The translations under genes were made by a program, and so were the position numbers. This document shows, in pieces, positions 16,231 to 25,180 of a stretch of DNA of 64,000 nt. The stretch's first letter is position 1, and the number at the start of each line of letters is the position of its first letter. Source of the DNA: an uncultured Bacteroidaceae bacterium (GTDB lineage: Bacteria > Bacteroidota > Bacteroidia > Bacteroidales > Bacteroidaceae); assembly GCA_905234605.1 (NCBI GenBank), contig CAJOIE010000010.1, forward strand, positions 82,458 to 146,457, written 5' to 3'. The notes below the pieces were generated by a model. The model had not been told where the DNA came from, searched no databases, and saw only the letters and a program-made list of their open reading frames with translations.

Positions 16231-17274
16231 ATGGTCGTGGCCATGGATTCCTTCAAGGGCTCGCTCACCTCGGCAGAGGCTGGCGAGTCCGTAGGGCGCG
16301 GTGTGCGGCGGCGGTGGCCTGACGCCGGGGTCACGGTGCTCACGGTGAGCGACGGCGGCGAGGGTTGGCTGGATGCCTGCCGGGCTGCCATGGGCGGCGA
16401 GGTGGTGGGCGTGGCGGTGAGCGACCCCCTGCTGCGCACGGTAGGCGCACGCTATCTGCTGTCGGGGCACACGGCGGTCATCGAGGTGGCTCAGGCCTGC
16501 GGGCTCATGCTCGTGAGGCCCGAGGAGCGGCGGCCGCTGCAAGCCACGTCGCGCGGCGTAGGTCAGATGGTGGCTCATGCCATAGGGCGTGGTGCCCGCT
16601 CTATGCTTGTGGGGCTTGGCGGCACGGCCACCAGCGATGCCGGGCGTGGCTTTGCCGAGGCTATGGCCGAGGCCTTCGGCGAGCGGTGGTGGGAGAGCGA
16701 GGCTGTGAGGCGCGTGCGCTTCACCATAGCCACCGATGTTCGCGCCCCGTTGTGCGGCGAGCAGGGAGCGGCACGCGTCTTCGCTCCACAGAAAGGTGCC
16801 ACGCCAGCCGAGGTCGTCGAGCTGGAGCGGCAGGCGGCCGCTTTTGCCGCAGTATCGGCACGGCTGACGGGCCGCGACAGCAGCCGTGTGCCTGGCGCGG
16901 GAGCCGCCGGCGGACTGGGCTATGTCTTCATGCAATACCTGAATGCCCACTGCCGCATGGGGCTCGATGTGCTGTGGGAGGCTTACGGCGGCGACGCTCT
17001 CCTGCGGCAGACCTCGCTGCTCATCACGGGCGAGGGTGCTGCCGACGCTCAGACGCTCATGGGCAAGCTGCCGCACGCACTGCTCCGCCATGCCATGCCG
17101 CAAGACGTGCCGGTGTGGCTCCTGGCCGGCAAGGTGGAGCAGGCCGACCGTCTGCTTGCGGCAGGCTTCGACCGCGTGGCGTGCATTCACCGGCATCCGC
17201 TGCCGCTGGCAGAGGCCATGCGCCCCGACGTGGCGTGCAGAGCCTTGGAGGAATGTGTGTGCCATATCTGTTGA
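16231..17274 (+). CDS. glxK: Glycerate kinase (GlxK/GarK family)
   Basis: About 347 residues. The start MVVAMDSFKGSLTS is the conserved N-terminus of this kinase family, and VLTVSDGGEGWLDA, GLGGTATSDAGRGFAEAM and GAAGGLGYVFM match its glycine-rich substrate and nucleotide sites. It phosphorylates D-glycerate with ATP, feeding glycerate into glycolysis. The frame is open from 16198, but the -7 box at 16185-16192 and the family N-terminus favour 16231. The DUF4837 lipoprotein gene follows after 10 bases, so they probably share a transcript. Confidence 0.92.
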   Translation: MVVAMDSFKGSLTSAEAGESVGRGVRRRWPDAGVTVLTVSDGGEGWLDACRAAMGGEVVGVAVSDPLLRTVGARYLLSGHTAVIEVAQACGLMLVRPEERRPLQATSRGVGQMVAHAIGRGARSMLVGLGGTATSDAGRGFAEAMAEAFGERWWESEAVRRVRFTIATDVRAPLCGEQGAARVFAPQKGATPAEVVELERQAAAFAAVSARLTGRDSSRVPGAGAAGGLGYVFMQYLNAHCRMGLDVLWEAYGGDALLRQTSLLITGEGAADAQTLMGKLPHALLRHAMPQDVPVWLLAGKVEQADRLLAAGFDRVACIHRHPLPLAEAMRPDVACRALEECVCHIC

Positions 17275-17284
17275 TACTCTTGCC

Positions 17285-18373
17285 ATGAAGCCTGCCACCA
17301 CATACGGTCACAATCTGCTGCGCCGGCTCCACGCGGGTGCTGCGGCCAAGCTTGCCGTGTGCCTCGTGCTGACGCTTGTCATGCCTGCTGCATGCCGCAA
17401 GACACCTGCCACGCTGCCGCCGTCCAAGGGACTGCCCTATGAACTGGTGGTCATAGTGCCGCGCGTGGCCTGCGAGGGCGCGCTTGCCGACAGCATAGAC
17501 GCCGTGCTGCGGGCATCCACGCCTGTGCTGCCGCAGCACGAGCCTCTCTTTCGTCTGGACATAGTCAAAGCCGACGCCTTCGGCACCGACGGCTACCCGC
17601 AGGGGCGGCATCTGACGCCCTGGCGCACCTTCCGCCTGCGCCTCATCCTGACGGTGGACCGCACGGCCGGGGCACCCTCCATGGGCATTGCCACCAACGT
17701 CTATGCCCGTCCGCAGACAGAGGTGTGCGTCAAGGCACGCAGCGTGGCCGAGCTGGCCGTGTATCTGGGTCAGGTGCGGGAGCGCGTGGTGGAGATTTTC
17801 ACCGAGGCCGAACTTGCTCATGAGAGTGCAGGGTTACGCCGCAGACACAGCAGGGTCACGGCAGAGACCATGCAGGGTGTGGGCCACAGAGTCTGCACCC
17901 CCACGGAGCTCAACGCGCGGAAGGTGGGCGTTGACTTCGTGTGGACCGGCACCAACCGTGGCGACCGCGACCAGAACTTCGTGTACTACACTTATCCGTG
18001 GGACGGGCGCGCACTAACAATTGCAGGCTTCGTGGCGAAGCGCGACAGCGTGATGCGAGCCAACATCCCCGGCTCCACCCCAGGGCAGTGGATGCAGACA
18101 GCCCGCCTGCACGGCAAAGATGGCTCGCCGGCGGATGCCACTCCTCTTGCCATGGAATGCTGGCGTGTCATAAATAATAATGTACGCGTGCACGAGGTGC
18201 GAGGCCTGTGGGAGCTGCACGCCGGTGCCATGGGCGGGCCGTTCATTGCCCATGAGCGGGTGGACACTGTGGCGCGCCGCGTCGTGGTGGCAGAGGTGTT
18301 CATATTCTCGCCACACAGCCCCAAGCGCAACCTGTTGCGGCAGATGGAGGCCGCACTGCGCACGTTTGAGTGA
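17285..18373 (+). CDS. DUF4837 family lipoprotein
   Basis: A 362-residue protein starting at the ATG at 17285, the first start after the glycerate kinase stop. The N-terminal signal peptide ends in a lipobox (VMPAAC, Cys near residue 37), so it should be anchored in the periplasm or outer membrane. The mature part has the DUF4837 pattern: LPYELVVIVPR, then FRLDIVKADAFGTDG, NVYARPQTEV, and later FVYYTYPWDG, MQTARLHGKDGSP and the closing GPFIAHERVD strand. The family is widespread in Bacteroidota and has no known function. The long frame reaching back to 16943 overlaps the kinase gene and is a shadow. Confidence 0.85.
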   Translation: MKPATTYGHNLLRRLHAGAAAKLAVCLVLTLVMPAACRKTPATLPPSKGLPYELVVIVPRVACEGALADSIDAVLRASTPVLPQHEPLFRLDIVKADAFGTDGYPQGRHLTPWRTFRLRLILTVDRTAGAPSMGIATNVYARPQTEVCVKARSVAELAVYLGQVRERVVEIFTEAELAHESAGLRRRHSRVTAETMQGVGHRVCTPTELNARKVGVDFVWTGTNRGDRDQNFVYYTYPWDGRALTIAGFVAKRDSVMRANIPGSTPGQWMQTARLHGKDGSPADATPLAMECWRVINNNVRVHEVRGLWELHAGAMGGPFIAHERVDTVARRVVVAEVFIFSPHSPKRNLLRQMEAALRTFE

Positions 18374-18437
18374 GGCATGCTGCAGGGCGAGGCGCAGCAT
18401 GTTGTATTGCACATTTTGCCACCACGTGTGCAATAAA

Positions 18438-18469
18438 TTTGGAGGTTATGCATATCCGTGCTACCTTTG
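18438..18469 (+). promoter_or_regulatory. Bacteroidota promoter of the FadL-type porin gene
   Basis: A -33 TTTG at 18438-18441 and a -7 TACCTTTG at 18462-18469, separated by 20 bases, fit the Bacteroidota sigma-70 consensus well. The start codon follows at 18523. Confidence 0.75.
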
Positions 18470-18522
18470 CGGCCGAAAAGATGAAAACACAGGAAAGACA
18501 AACCAAAAAAAGTAGTACTAAC

Positions 18523-20181
18523 ATGAAGAGAACCCTGCTCCTGACATCCACCTTCGCCGTGGTCACATCGGCGGCATACGCCGGCGGCTACCTGACGAAC
18601 ACGAACCAGAATGCCGCCTTCGGCCGCAACCTCTCGCAGGAGGCACGCATCGACATCACGAGCACGTATGCCAACCCTGCCGGCGTGGGCTTCCTCGCAC
18701 CAGGGTGGCACTTCAGTTTCAACAACCAGAGTGCCTTCCAGACGCGCACCATCGACTCGTCGTATGGCGACAACCTCTTCGGCGTGGGCACAGTGAACGG
18801 CGTGCACAACGGCAATGGCACCAAGCGCTTCAAGGGCACGGCCAAGGCACCCATACTGCCGTCGTTTGACCTGGCCTACGTGCGCGACCGTTGGAGCGTG
18901 GCACTGCATTTCGGCATCACAGGCGGCGGTGGCAAGTGCACCTTCGACGACGGACTGGGCAGCTTCGAGAGCCAGGTGGCCCTGCTGCCCGTGCTGAGCG
19001 AGGTGCTGCGACCCGGTGCCGTGAGCGGCTACCAGATGGACACCTACCTCAAGGGACGACAATACTACTTCGGCACACAGCTGAACGCCACGTACCGCGT
19101 GCTGCCTGATGTCAGTGTAGCCCTCGGCCTCCGCATGGTGAACGCCTCGTGCGCCTACGACGGGTATGTGAAGAACATTGCCGTGGTCACGCCGCAGGGC
19201 ACCATGCCGGCTGCCGACTTCCTCACTGCCGCCGGCATGGGCAGCATGGCCGCCCTGGTGGGCGACCGTGTGCTCGACAACACGCAGTCGGGCATGGGCT
19301 TCACACCAATCATCGGCGTGGACTGGCGCATCAACGACCACTGGAACGTGGCTGCCAAGTATGAGTTCAAGACACGCCTCCGCCTGAAGAACTCCACCGA
19401 GAGCGTCACCGACGCCAACGGCAACACCACAGAGCTCAACGCGGGACTGGAAGCATACAGCGACGGGGTCTCCCAGAAGGCCGACATACCGGCCATACTC
19501 TACGTGGGTGCACAGTACAGCCCCGTGGAGCGTGTGCGCATCAATGTGGGCGGACACATCTACTTCGACAAGCAGGCCACACAGCACAACGAACGTCACC
19601 ACCGTCTTGACGGTCAGGGCTGGGAGCTGCTGGCAGGTGCCGAGTACGATGTCAACAGTGTGCTCACAGTGAGTGCCGGATGGCAGAACACCAACTACGG
19701 ACTGGGCAAGAACAGTGAGTTCATCACCGACATGAGCTTCGTCACCAACTCCAACTCCGTGGGCCTTGGCGCACGTGTGCATGTGAGCAAGAAAGTGGCT
19801 CTCGACGTGTCATACTTCAAGACCTTCTACTCACACTACCACCGCACACAGGCCGACTACAACGGCAACTGGGCTACCATGAGCGCAAAGCTTGCCGGCG
19901 GCGTGGCACAGCTGCAAGGTGCAGTAGGGCAGCTCAATGCAGGCATAGAACAGCTCAACGCCGCACTGACCAACACGGAGCTGCCGGCCGCACAGGCAGA
20001 GCAGCTGGGCATGGAGTTGCAGCGGTACACCGCACAGCGCGACGGCTACCAGGCACAGCTGCTCAGCCTCGGACAGATGGCGCAGGCTGCCGGTGCCACG
20101 GTGCCGCAGAAGGTGTACGGCAGCGACAACTTCACCCGCACCAACGACGTCTTCGGCATAGGCGTGGTAGTGAGCTTCTGA
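18523..20181 (+). CDS. OmpP1/FadL/TodX-family outer-membrane transporter
   Basis: A 552-residue outer-membrane beta-barrel. MKRTLLLTSTFAVVTSAAYA is a clean Sec signal peptide; the mature start GGYLTNTNQNAAFGRNLSQE and the DITSTYANPAGVGFL stretch are the hatch-domain signature of FadL-type transporters, which import long-chain fatty acids and other hydrophobic compounds. Alternating beta strands continue to the end (VFGIGVVVSF), closing on Phe as outer-membrane proteins do. Near residues 455-525 there is a Gln/Ala/Leu-rich helical insert (LNAGIEQLNAALTNTEL), probably an external or periplasmic coil, not a usual part of FadL. The start at 18523 follows a good promoter; the upstream extension to 18370 is not coding. 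Confidence 0.9.
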   Translation: MKRTLLLTSTFAVVTSAAYAGGYLTNTNQNAAFGRNLSQEARIDITSTYANPAGVGFLAPGWHFSFNNQSAFQTRTIDSSYGDNLFGVGTVNGVHNGNGTKRFKGTAKAPILPSFDLAYVRDRWSVALHFGITGGGGKCTFDDGLGSFESQVALLPVLSEVLRPGAVSGYQMDTYLKGRQYYFGTQLNATYRVLPDVSVALGLRMVNASCAYDGYVKNIAVVTPQGTMPAADFLTAAGMGSMAALVGDRVLDNTQSGMGFTPIIGVDWRINDHWNVAAKYEFKTRLRLKNSTESVTDANGNTTELNAGLEAYSDGVSQKADIPAILYVGAQYSPVERVRINVGGHIYFDKQATQHNERHHRLDGQGWELLAGAEYDVNSVLTVSAGWQNTNYGLGKNSEFITDMSFVTNSNSVGLGARVHVSKKVALDVSYFKTFYSHYHRTQADYNGNWATMSAKLAGGVAQLQGAVGQLNAGIEQLNAALTNTELPAAQAEQLGMELQRYTAQRDGYQAQLLSLGQMAQAAGATVPQKVYGSDNFTRTNDVFGIGVVVSF

Positions 20182-20217
20182 GCAGACACACACCGGACGG
20201 CGAGGCGGCAGGCAGAG

Positions 20218-20703
20218 TCAAGCCCCGCCACACAGTTCAGCATAGGCGGGCACCCGTGGGACAAACTCACAGGTGCCCGCTGCCAGATCTAAGCGGCACA
20301 CCGCATGCTGCATGCCGTTGCTCATGACGAGCCACTCCACACGCATCACGATGTTGTAGCGCATAACCTGGTCGAACACCTTCTGCGTCAAAGCCACCGC
20401 GGGTGCCTTGTACTCCACAATGAGGCGCGGCTGACGGTCGAGCCCGTAGAGGACAGTGTCGCAGCGGCGTGTCATGCCGTTGAGCGACAGCGACACCTCG
20501 TTGGCAAGAAGGCCGGAGGGATAGCCGCAGCTATTTACAAGGTAGGACGTGAAATGCTGCCGGACCCACTCCTCGGGAGTGAGAGCCACGTGGCGGCGGC
20601 GCAGAGGGTCGAACACAACCAAGCGACCCTCGCGACGTGACACATGCAAGGATGCCGGCGGCAGATTGAGTGCCGGAAAGGATGGGGGCAGGAGTGTACT
20701 CAC
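20218..20703 (-). CDS. HsdR N-terminal-domain (PD-(D/E)xK) orphan protein
   Basis: About 161 residues resembling only the N-terminal nuclease domain of type I restriction HsdR: VVFDPLRRRHVALTPEEWVR, then CDTVLYGLD...LIVEYKAP, which holds the Asp and ExK of the nuclease core, then VFDQVMRYN and WLVMSNGMQHAVCRLDL. No HsdM or HsdS lies nearby; this stand-alone form next to AMP nucleosidase and holA is a conserved Bacteroidota arrangement and is probably a housekeeping nuclease-like protein. The ATG at 20742 lies upstream of a minus-strand -7 box (TACATTTG, 20708-20715), so I prefer the GTG at 20703, which would leave an extremely short leader; the start is uncertain. Confidence 0.8.
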   Translation of the reverse strand: MSTLLPPSFPALNLPPASLHVSRREGRLVVFDPLRRRHVALTPEEWVRQHFTSYLVNSCGYPSGLLANEVSLSLNGMTRRCDTVLYGLDRQPRLIVEYKAPAVALTQKVFDQVMRYNIVMRVEWLVMSNGMQHAVCRLDLAAGTCEFVPRVPAYAELCGGA

Positions 20704-20707
20704 GCCA

Positions 20708-20715
20708 CAAATGTA
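20708..20715 (-). promoter_or_regulatory. -7 box of the HsdR-N orphan gene
   Basis: The minus strand reads TACATTTG. It sits only a few bases ahead of the best start codon, suggesting a nearly leaderless transcript. Confidence 0.5.
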
Positions 20716-20780
20716 GCCCGAAAACAGCAGACGCGGACACAAAAGTGATGCCTATTCCCGACGTGCCGCACGAAAACAGC

Positions 20781-20788
20781 TATCTTTG
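20781..20788 (+). promoter_or_regulatory. -7 box of the AMP nucleosidase gene
   Basis: TATCTTTG matches TAnnTTTG and lies 25 bases ahead of the chosen ATG at 20814. Confidence 0.6.
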
Positions 20789-20813
20789 CGCAACACCTAA
20801 TGCTGACATGCTT

Positions 20814-21590
20814 ATGAAAACCAAGAGAGAGATTGTTGAAAACTGGCTGCCACGCTACACCAAACACCCCTTGGAGGACTTCACCAACCTGGTGCTGCTG
20901 ACCAACTTCAACAACTATGTCGACATCTTCTGCAACCACTTTGGCATAGCGTGTCCGCCCTACGATGCCAACATGCGCATGGCATCGGCCGACGGCATCA
21001 CCATAATCAACTTCGGCATGGGCTCGCCAAACGCTGCCATCATCATGGACCTGCTCAGTGCCATTCAGCCAAAGGCTTGCCTGTTCCTCGGCAAATGCGG
21101 AGGCATACCGGCAAAGGTGAAGATGGGCGACCTCATTCTCCCGCTGGCAGGCATACGAGGCGAGGGAACATCAAACGACTACTATCCGCCAGAAGTGCCT
21201 GCGCTGCCTGCATTCATGCTACAGCGTGCCGTGAGCTCTGCCATACGCGATGCCGGACACGACTACTGGACGGGAACCGTATACACCACAAACCGGCGCA
21301 TCTGGGAGCACGACGAGACATTCAAAGACTACCTGCGCACCACACGCGCCATGGCCGTGGACATGGAGACGGCAACGCTCTTCACCACGGGCTTCGCCAA
21401 CCATATCCCGACGGGAGCACTGCTGCTCGTGTCAGACAACCCCATGACGCCCGACGGCGTGAAGACTGCCGAGAGCGACCGACACGTCACGTCGGAGTTT
21501 GTACATGACCATGTGCTCATAGGCATACAGAGCCTCGAGAAAATCAAGAAAGAGGACAAGACGGTGAAGCACCTCAAGTTCGACTGGTAA
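20814..21590 (+). CDS. amn: AMP nucleosidase (short Bacteroidota form)
   Basis: A 258-residue nucleoside phosphorylase-fold enzyme. It starts MKTKREIVENWLPRYT, as in other Bacteroidota AMP nucleosidases, and lacks the extra N-terminal domain of the 484-residue E. coli enzyme. The phosphorylase-family features are INFGMGSPNAAIIMDLL, KACLFLGKCGGIPAKVKMGD and the AMAVDMETATLF motif that binds ribose. It hydrolyses AMP to adenine and ribose 5-phosphate in purine salvage. An ATG two codons earlier (20808) is an alternative start. The gene has its own promoter and is divergent from the HsdR-N orphan. Confidence 0.9.
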   Translation: MKTKREIVENWLPRYTKHPLEDFTNLVLLTNFNNYVDIFCNHFGIACPPYDANMRMASADGITIINFGMGSPNAAIIMDLLSAIQPKACLFLGKCGGIPAKVKMGDLILPLAGIRGEGTSNDYYPPEVPALPAFMLQRAVSSAIRDAGHDYWTGTVYTTNRRIWEHDETFKDYLRTTRAMAVDMETATLFTTGFANHIPTGALLLVSDNPMTPDGVKTAESDRHVTSEFVHDHVLIGIQSLEKIKKEDKTVKHLKFDW

Positions 21591-21910
21591 AGGCATGTCA
21601 CTGCCGCCAGAGAGACCGCTGGTGCAGCAGAAGTCTGTGACTGCGTGCAGCATGAGTAGGTAGCAGCGTGCCGTAGCACAGTCCACGGCATGAAGGGATG
21701 GCTTGTGAAAGGCATGCGCCACAGACACATGAACTGCATTGTGCCAGCGAAAGGACTGCGTCGCTATCGCAAAGGACGTGCATTGCAACACCGGCGTGAC
21801 CGCATGGCAACGGCGAAAGGGCTGCGTCGTTCTGACGAGGGCTGTGCAAGGCTTTTATGTCAGGAATGCAGTACCACATAAAACACAAAACGCAATAATA
21901 CGAAAAGAAC
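21591..21910. other. Non-coding stretch between amn and holA
   Basis: No gene is supported in these 320 bases. The sequence has two imperfect direct copies of a word close to GAAAGGrCTGCGTCG (near 21751 and 21814), and short inverted words such as GGCATG/CATGCC. No -7 box was found close to holA. Confidence 0.4.
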
Positions 21911-22936
21911 GTGGCAAAGAAAGCAACAGGGCCTTCATACGAGGATGTCGTCGCACAGGTGAGGGCACACAGTTTCATGCCCATATACTACCTCATGGGC
22001 GAGGAGGCATACTACATCGACCGCATAGAGGAAACCATCACCAACGAGGCTCTCACGGCCGATGAGCGTGACTTCAACCTTACCATTCTCTATGGGCCAC
22101 AGACAAACGGAGTGGAGGTGGTCAACGCTGCCAAACGCTATCCCATGATGGCAGAGAGGCAGGTGGTGGTGGTGCGCGAGGCACAGAGGCTTGACCAACG
22201 CGAGGCTCTCATGTTCTATGCACAGCACCCGCTGCAAAGCACCGTCCTCGTGGTGTGTCACAAGGAGGGCACACTCGACCGCCGCACCAAGCTCATGGCT
22301 GAGATGCAGAAGGTGGGCGTTGTCTTTGAGTCACGCCGCCTCTACGACCGCGAACTGCCTGCCTTTGTCAATAGCTATGCCAGGCAAAAGCAGATGGAAA
22401 TGGCACCGGAGGCTGTACAGATACTCTGTGAGCATGTGGGCTCCGACCTCTGTCGCCTCGCAACGGAGATGGATAAGCTCGCCATAGCTGCTGGCAAGAC
22501 CAAACAGCGCATCGACGCAGCACTCATCGAGGCATGCACAGGCATCAGCAAAGACTACAACAGCTTTGAGCTCGTCGGTGCACTGGTGGAACGCGATGTG
22601 ATGAAAGCCAATCGCATTGTGAATTACTTTGACTCCAATCCGAAGGGCTTCGCTCTTCAGCCTACGCTGGCAACGTTGTTCAAATTCTTCTCCGACCTGA
22701 TGCTCGCACACTACGCCCCAGACAAGTCAGAGCGTGGTCTGGCTGCCTGGCTGGGGCAGTCGGAGTGGCAGGTGAGGAAGGGGGTGCTGCCTGCCATGCG
22801 TGCTTTCTCAGCAATGAAGGTGTTCAACATAATTGCTGAGATACGCCGAACTGATGCCACAGCAAAAGGGGTTGGCAACGTAAAAGCCACCGATGGAGAC
22901 CTCCTGAAGCAGCTCGTTTTTTACATTTTGCACTGA
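21911..22936 (+). CDS. holA: DNA polymerase III subunit delta
   Basis: A 341-residue clamp-loader delta subunit. The N-terminal part (YEDVVAQVRAHSFMPIYYLM, then GEEAYYIDRIEETI) is the RecA-like domain that opens the sliding clamp; the middle shows EMAPEAVQILCEHVGSDLCR, then LATEMDKLAIAAG; the C-terminal collar helices run from about 215 (NSFELVGALVERD) to the end. It acts in the replisome at clamp loading. The start is a GTG at 21911 (GTGGCAAAGAAA, giving MAKKATGPSYEDV), as no ATG precedes the conserved region. A terminator at 23019-23041 follows. Confidence 0.92.
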   Translation: MAKKATGPSYEDVVAQVRAHSFMPIYYLMGEEAYYIDRIEETITNEALTADERDFNLTILYGPQTNGVEVVNAAKRYPMMAERQVVVVREAQRLDQREALMFYAQHPLQSTVLVVCHKEGTLDRRTKLMAEMQKVGVVFESRRLYDRELPAFVNSYARQKQMEMAPEAVQILCEHVGSDLCRLATEMDKLAIAAGKTKQRIDAALIEACTGISKDYNSFELVGALVERDVMKANRIVNYFDSNPKGFALQPTLATLFKFFSDLMLAHYAPDKSERGLAAWLGQSEWQVRKGVLPAMRAFSAMKVFNIIAEIRRTDATAKGVGNVKATDGDLLKQLVFYILH

Positions 22937-23018
22937 ACACACATCCGTTTCCTGCCGCCTTCGCTTCTATTTTGCACCAATAAGGCGACAAGAAAATCGA
23001 TGCCTATACCACTTAAAG

Positions 23019-23041
23019 AAAGCCCGTTAGGGGCTTTTTTT
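23019..23041 (+). terminator. Rho-independent terminator after holA
   Basis: A seven-pair stem AAAGCCC/GGGCTTT with loop GTTAG is followed by a run of T to 23041, about 85 bases after the holA stop. Confidence 0.85.
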
Positions 23042-23717
23042 ATGCGCTGAGATTTGCGCAAAAACCAGTGCTCGGTTTGTCGTCGGGGTGGGCTCGATTT
23101 ATTCTCAAAATGCAGCGGGGTGGTTCGCGTAAAGATATTTTAAGGTTTGTATCCCTGCATGGTTTGGATTAGCGATGTTCACAAAGACGAATTTAATGGA
23201 GCGGGCAGGTGTGGTTTGTTTCCCGTGAATATTGATTTGGGTCTGCAAATACGAGATTTGAAACACTGAATGTTGATGTTTGAAATCTTGCATGAATGCA
23301 TTTGCAAGGGTGCATATTTAATGATAAGTAGGTATAAATCTACTGTTTAGTGGTGAAAGGGGTAGCTTTAACGTTTCGGGTATTGTCAAAGATGCGGAAT
23401 AAGGGGTTCGCGGGTTTTGAAGCAGCGGGAATAATGGGTGATAATATGGATAATAGTCAGTAATTTAGGAATGCTAAAGTGGAGTGTGTTGGTGAAGTTA
23501 AAGGTAATAGGAGGTGGTGAATTTGAGTTCGCGAAGGCGAAATGCGAGATGTTGTCGGATTTGCAACTATGAATACAGGGTTGCGAATGTGAACTTTGCT
23601 GCGTGGAATGATTTTCTTGGGCAAATGTTTGGAGGGTCGAAGCAAATGGTTTTCCTTTGTGGTGTCGAATAGGAGCACAAGTCTCCGTTATCCCTCGGCA
23701 AGTATCACTTAAAGGAG
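23042..23717. other. Long C-poor, G/T-rich non-coding spacer
   Basis: About 675 bases with no convincing gene. The plus strand is strikingly poor in C and rich in G, T and TTTG words, unlike the GC-rich flanks. Two minus-strand frames (62 codons at 23105-23293 and 73 codons at 23457-23678) lack recognisable domains, start signals or neighbours and are probably chance frames in biased sequence. A purine-rich AAAGGAGATG site at 23711-23720 gives the XRE gene a strong ribosome-binding site. Confidence 0.45.
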
Positions 23718-24212
23718 ATGAAAGAGCGCATACAGCTGATTATGCAGGAGCAGGCAATGAAGCAACGCGACTTCGCGGCGGCTATCGGCATATCGGCTTC
23801 ATCGCTCTCCAGTCTTCTTAATGGTCACACGTCGCCGACCACATATACAGTTCAAGCCATCCACCGCCGTTTCCCAAAGATCCGTTTGGAGTGGCTCATG
23901 TTTGGTGAAGGACCGATGCTGGTTGATGACAGTGCCGAGGACGATAGCAATGGACATGGCGATGACGCTGCAGCGGCAGTATCGTCGGTAAGTGCTCCTT
24001 CTCACGATGGCGTAGGCCTCAATGGCGGGACATCGGTTCCTGTCGTCGCTTCTGCCTCCACCTCAGCCCCATCGGAGTCGTTGCCGCAAGGGCAGCTGGT
24101 GATACGTGAGATTGTGAAATATGTTGACAAGCCGCAACGGCGCATTACTGAGATACTCGTTCACTACGATGACGGCACCTTTGAGACATTCCCTGCGCGA
24201 AAGGATGTCTGA
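23718..24212 (+). CDS. XRE-family HTH transcriptional regulator
   Basis: A 164-residue protein. Residues 1-65 form a Cro/C1-type helix-turn-helix (MKQRDFAAAIGISASSLSSL, then NGHTSP) followed by the short RRFPKIRLEWLMFGEGPM segment often seen in Bacteroidota phage-type or stress regulators. A low-complexity Asp/Ala/Ser-rich linker covers about 73-125, and the end (REIVKYVDKPQRRITEILVH, then YDDGTFETF) is a small strand-rich tail. The start has an excellent ribosome-binding site (AAAGGAG). It lies upstream of the tubulin/ZorAB-type cassette, but a terminator at 24531-24569 and about 970 bases separate them, so control of the cassette is only a guess. Confidence 0.85.
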   Translation: MKERIQLIMQEQAMKQRDFAAAIGISASSLSSLLNGHTSPTTYTVQAIHRRFPKIRLEWLMFGEGPMLVDDSAEDDSNGHGDDAAAAVSSVSAPSHDGVGLNGGTSVPVVASASTSAPSESLPQGQLVIREIVKYVDKPQRRITEILVHYDDGTFETFPARKDV

Positions 24213-24530
24213 GGCTCTGCTGACGGACAGTGGTCGCTCCTCACATAGGAGTCAGGCTTCAGGCTAATGCCTCTCGAAGTCCTCTGTATGTGTCGCTCAC
24301 ATTTCTGGCTATGTGAGTTCGCCGCCTCTGCTGAGGTTATGCAAGCTCCGTGCAGATGGAGTTCGCTGTCCATGTCAAGAGTCTTTGCCGCATCAGTAGA
24401 CCATAGAGAATAACCTTACAAGCCAATAGCTGACCTATAGCCTTATATCTAACTACACATATCACTTTTACCATTCTTAGGCCGCCTTGTTCCTATTGTT
24501 CCTTCTACTCCTTAATAACTTATAGCGGCC

Positions 24531-24569
24531 AAAAGAGGCAACAATCCGTGAGGATGATTGCCTCTTTTA
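24531..24569 (+). terminator. Long terminator hairpin after the XRE gene
   Basis: AAAAGAGGCAA (24531-24541) pairs with TTGCCTCTTTT (24558-24568); an inner AATCC-type stem closes on a GTGA loop. The T-run on the right, and the matching A-run on the left, make it potentially bidirectional. Confidence 0.8.
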
Positions 24570-25180
24570 TTGTTCTCTGACATTGGCTTAAAAAAACGAC
24601 CCGCCACATGGCGGCCGTTACAGAATAACCACTACCTTTGAGGCGACTTCCCAATGCCCGCAAGGAAGGCGATGTCCCCTTGCATCATGGCCAGCATGCT
24701 GGCCTGACAAGTTAGGGCACTCCGCGCAATAGCAGAGCACCCCTCGCAATGACAGGGGCACCCCGCGCCGATGGCAGGGTGGGGAGTCGCTACCGACATA
24801 GGAAGGCGTTACTTGACGCCTTGTGCTTGACGCTCGTGAATCTGGCAGTTCCCGAACATTTCGTCAGACAACAAGGCAACAATGACGCCCATGGGTATGT
24901 TATAGTCATGCCGCAGCCCGCGCCGTGCGGGCTGGTGGTGCTATATACATACGGCGTGGGTATCGGCGTTGCTCGTTTCGACGAAAGAGGCAATGCCAGA
25001 GCCAACGAGCGTGAGACGGGCAGCAGGTCTGACTCTCACGCTTTTCTTTTCGGTAGCAGCCATCCATGGCAAGACGGCATCTGTGCCTGTCAGCCCAAGC
25101 CATGGCTGTCATCACATGTCACCTCGTCACAGGCCGCACGTGAGAGTCCGCCGGTCGCAAAGCATTTGTTTCTTGAAGCT
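24570..25180. other. Repeat-bearing non-coding stretch ahead of the cassette
   Basis: The frame is open in phase with the vWA gene from 24749, but its translation lacks any secretory or domain signal and runs through repeats, so I treat it as non-coding. It contains a CCGCCA/TGGCGG palindrome at 24602-24615 and the repeat block described at 24689-24779. No good TAnnTTTG box was found, so the cassette promoter is not identified. Confidence 0.45.
24689..24779. repeat. 16-bp palindrome plus three 21-23-bp imperfect direct repeats
   Basis: GGCCAGCATGCTGGCC at 24689-24704 is a perfect palindrome. Three related units follow from 24716, 24736 and 24757, each close to GCACCCCGCGCAATGACAGG. They look like a decayed intergenic repeat element. 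Confidence 0.6.

Noticed and set aside
16943..17284. N-terminal extension of the DUF4837 gene
   Set aside because: It overlaps the glycerate kinase coding sequence and would hide the lipoprotein signal that starts at 17285.
17992..19782. 596-codon minus-strand frame
   Set aside because: Antisense shadow of the DUF4837 and FadL genes; His/Ala/Val-rich translation with no motif.
23105..23678. Two short minus-strand frames (62 and 73 codons)
   Set aside because: They lie in strongly biased sequence, lack recognisable motifs and have no linked neighbours; coding cannot be supported.
24749..25180. In-frame upstream extension of the vWA lipoprotein gene
   Set aside because: It runs through direct repeats, has no signal or domain, and would bury the lipoprotein signal peptide inside the protein.
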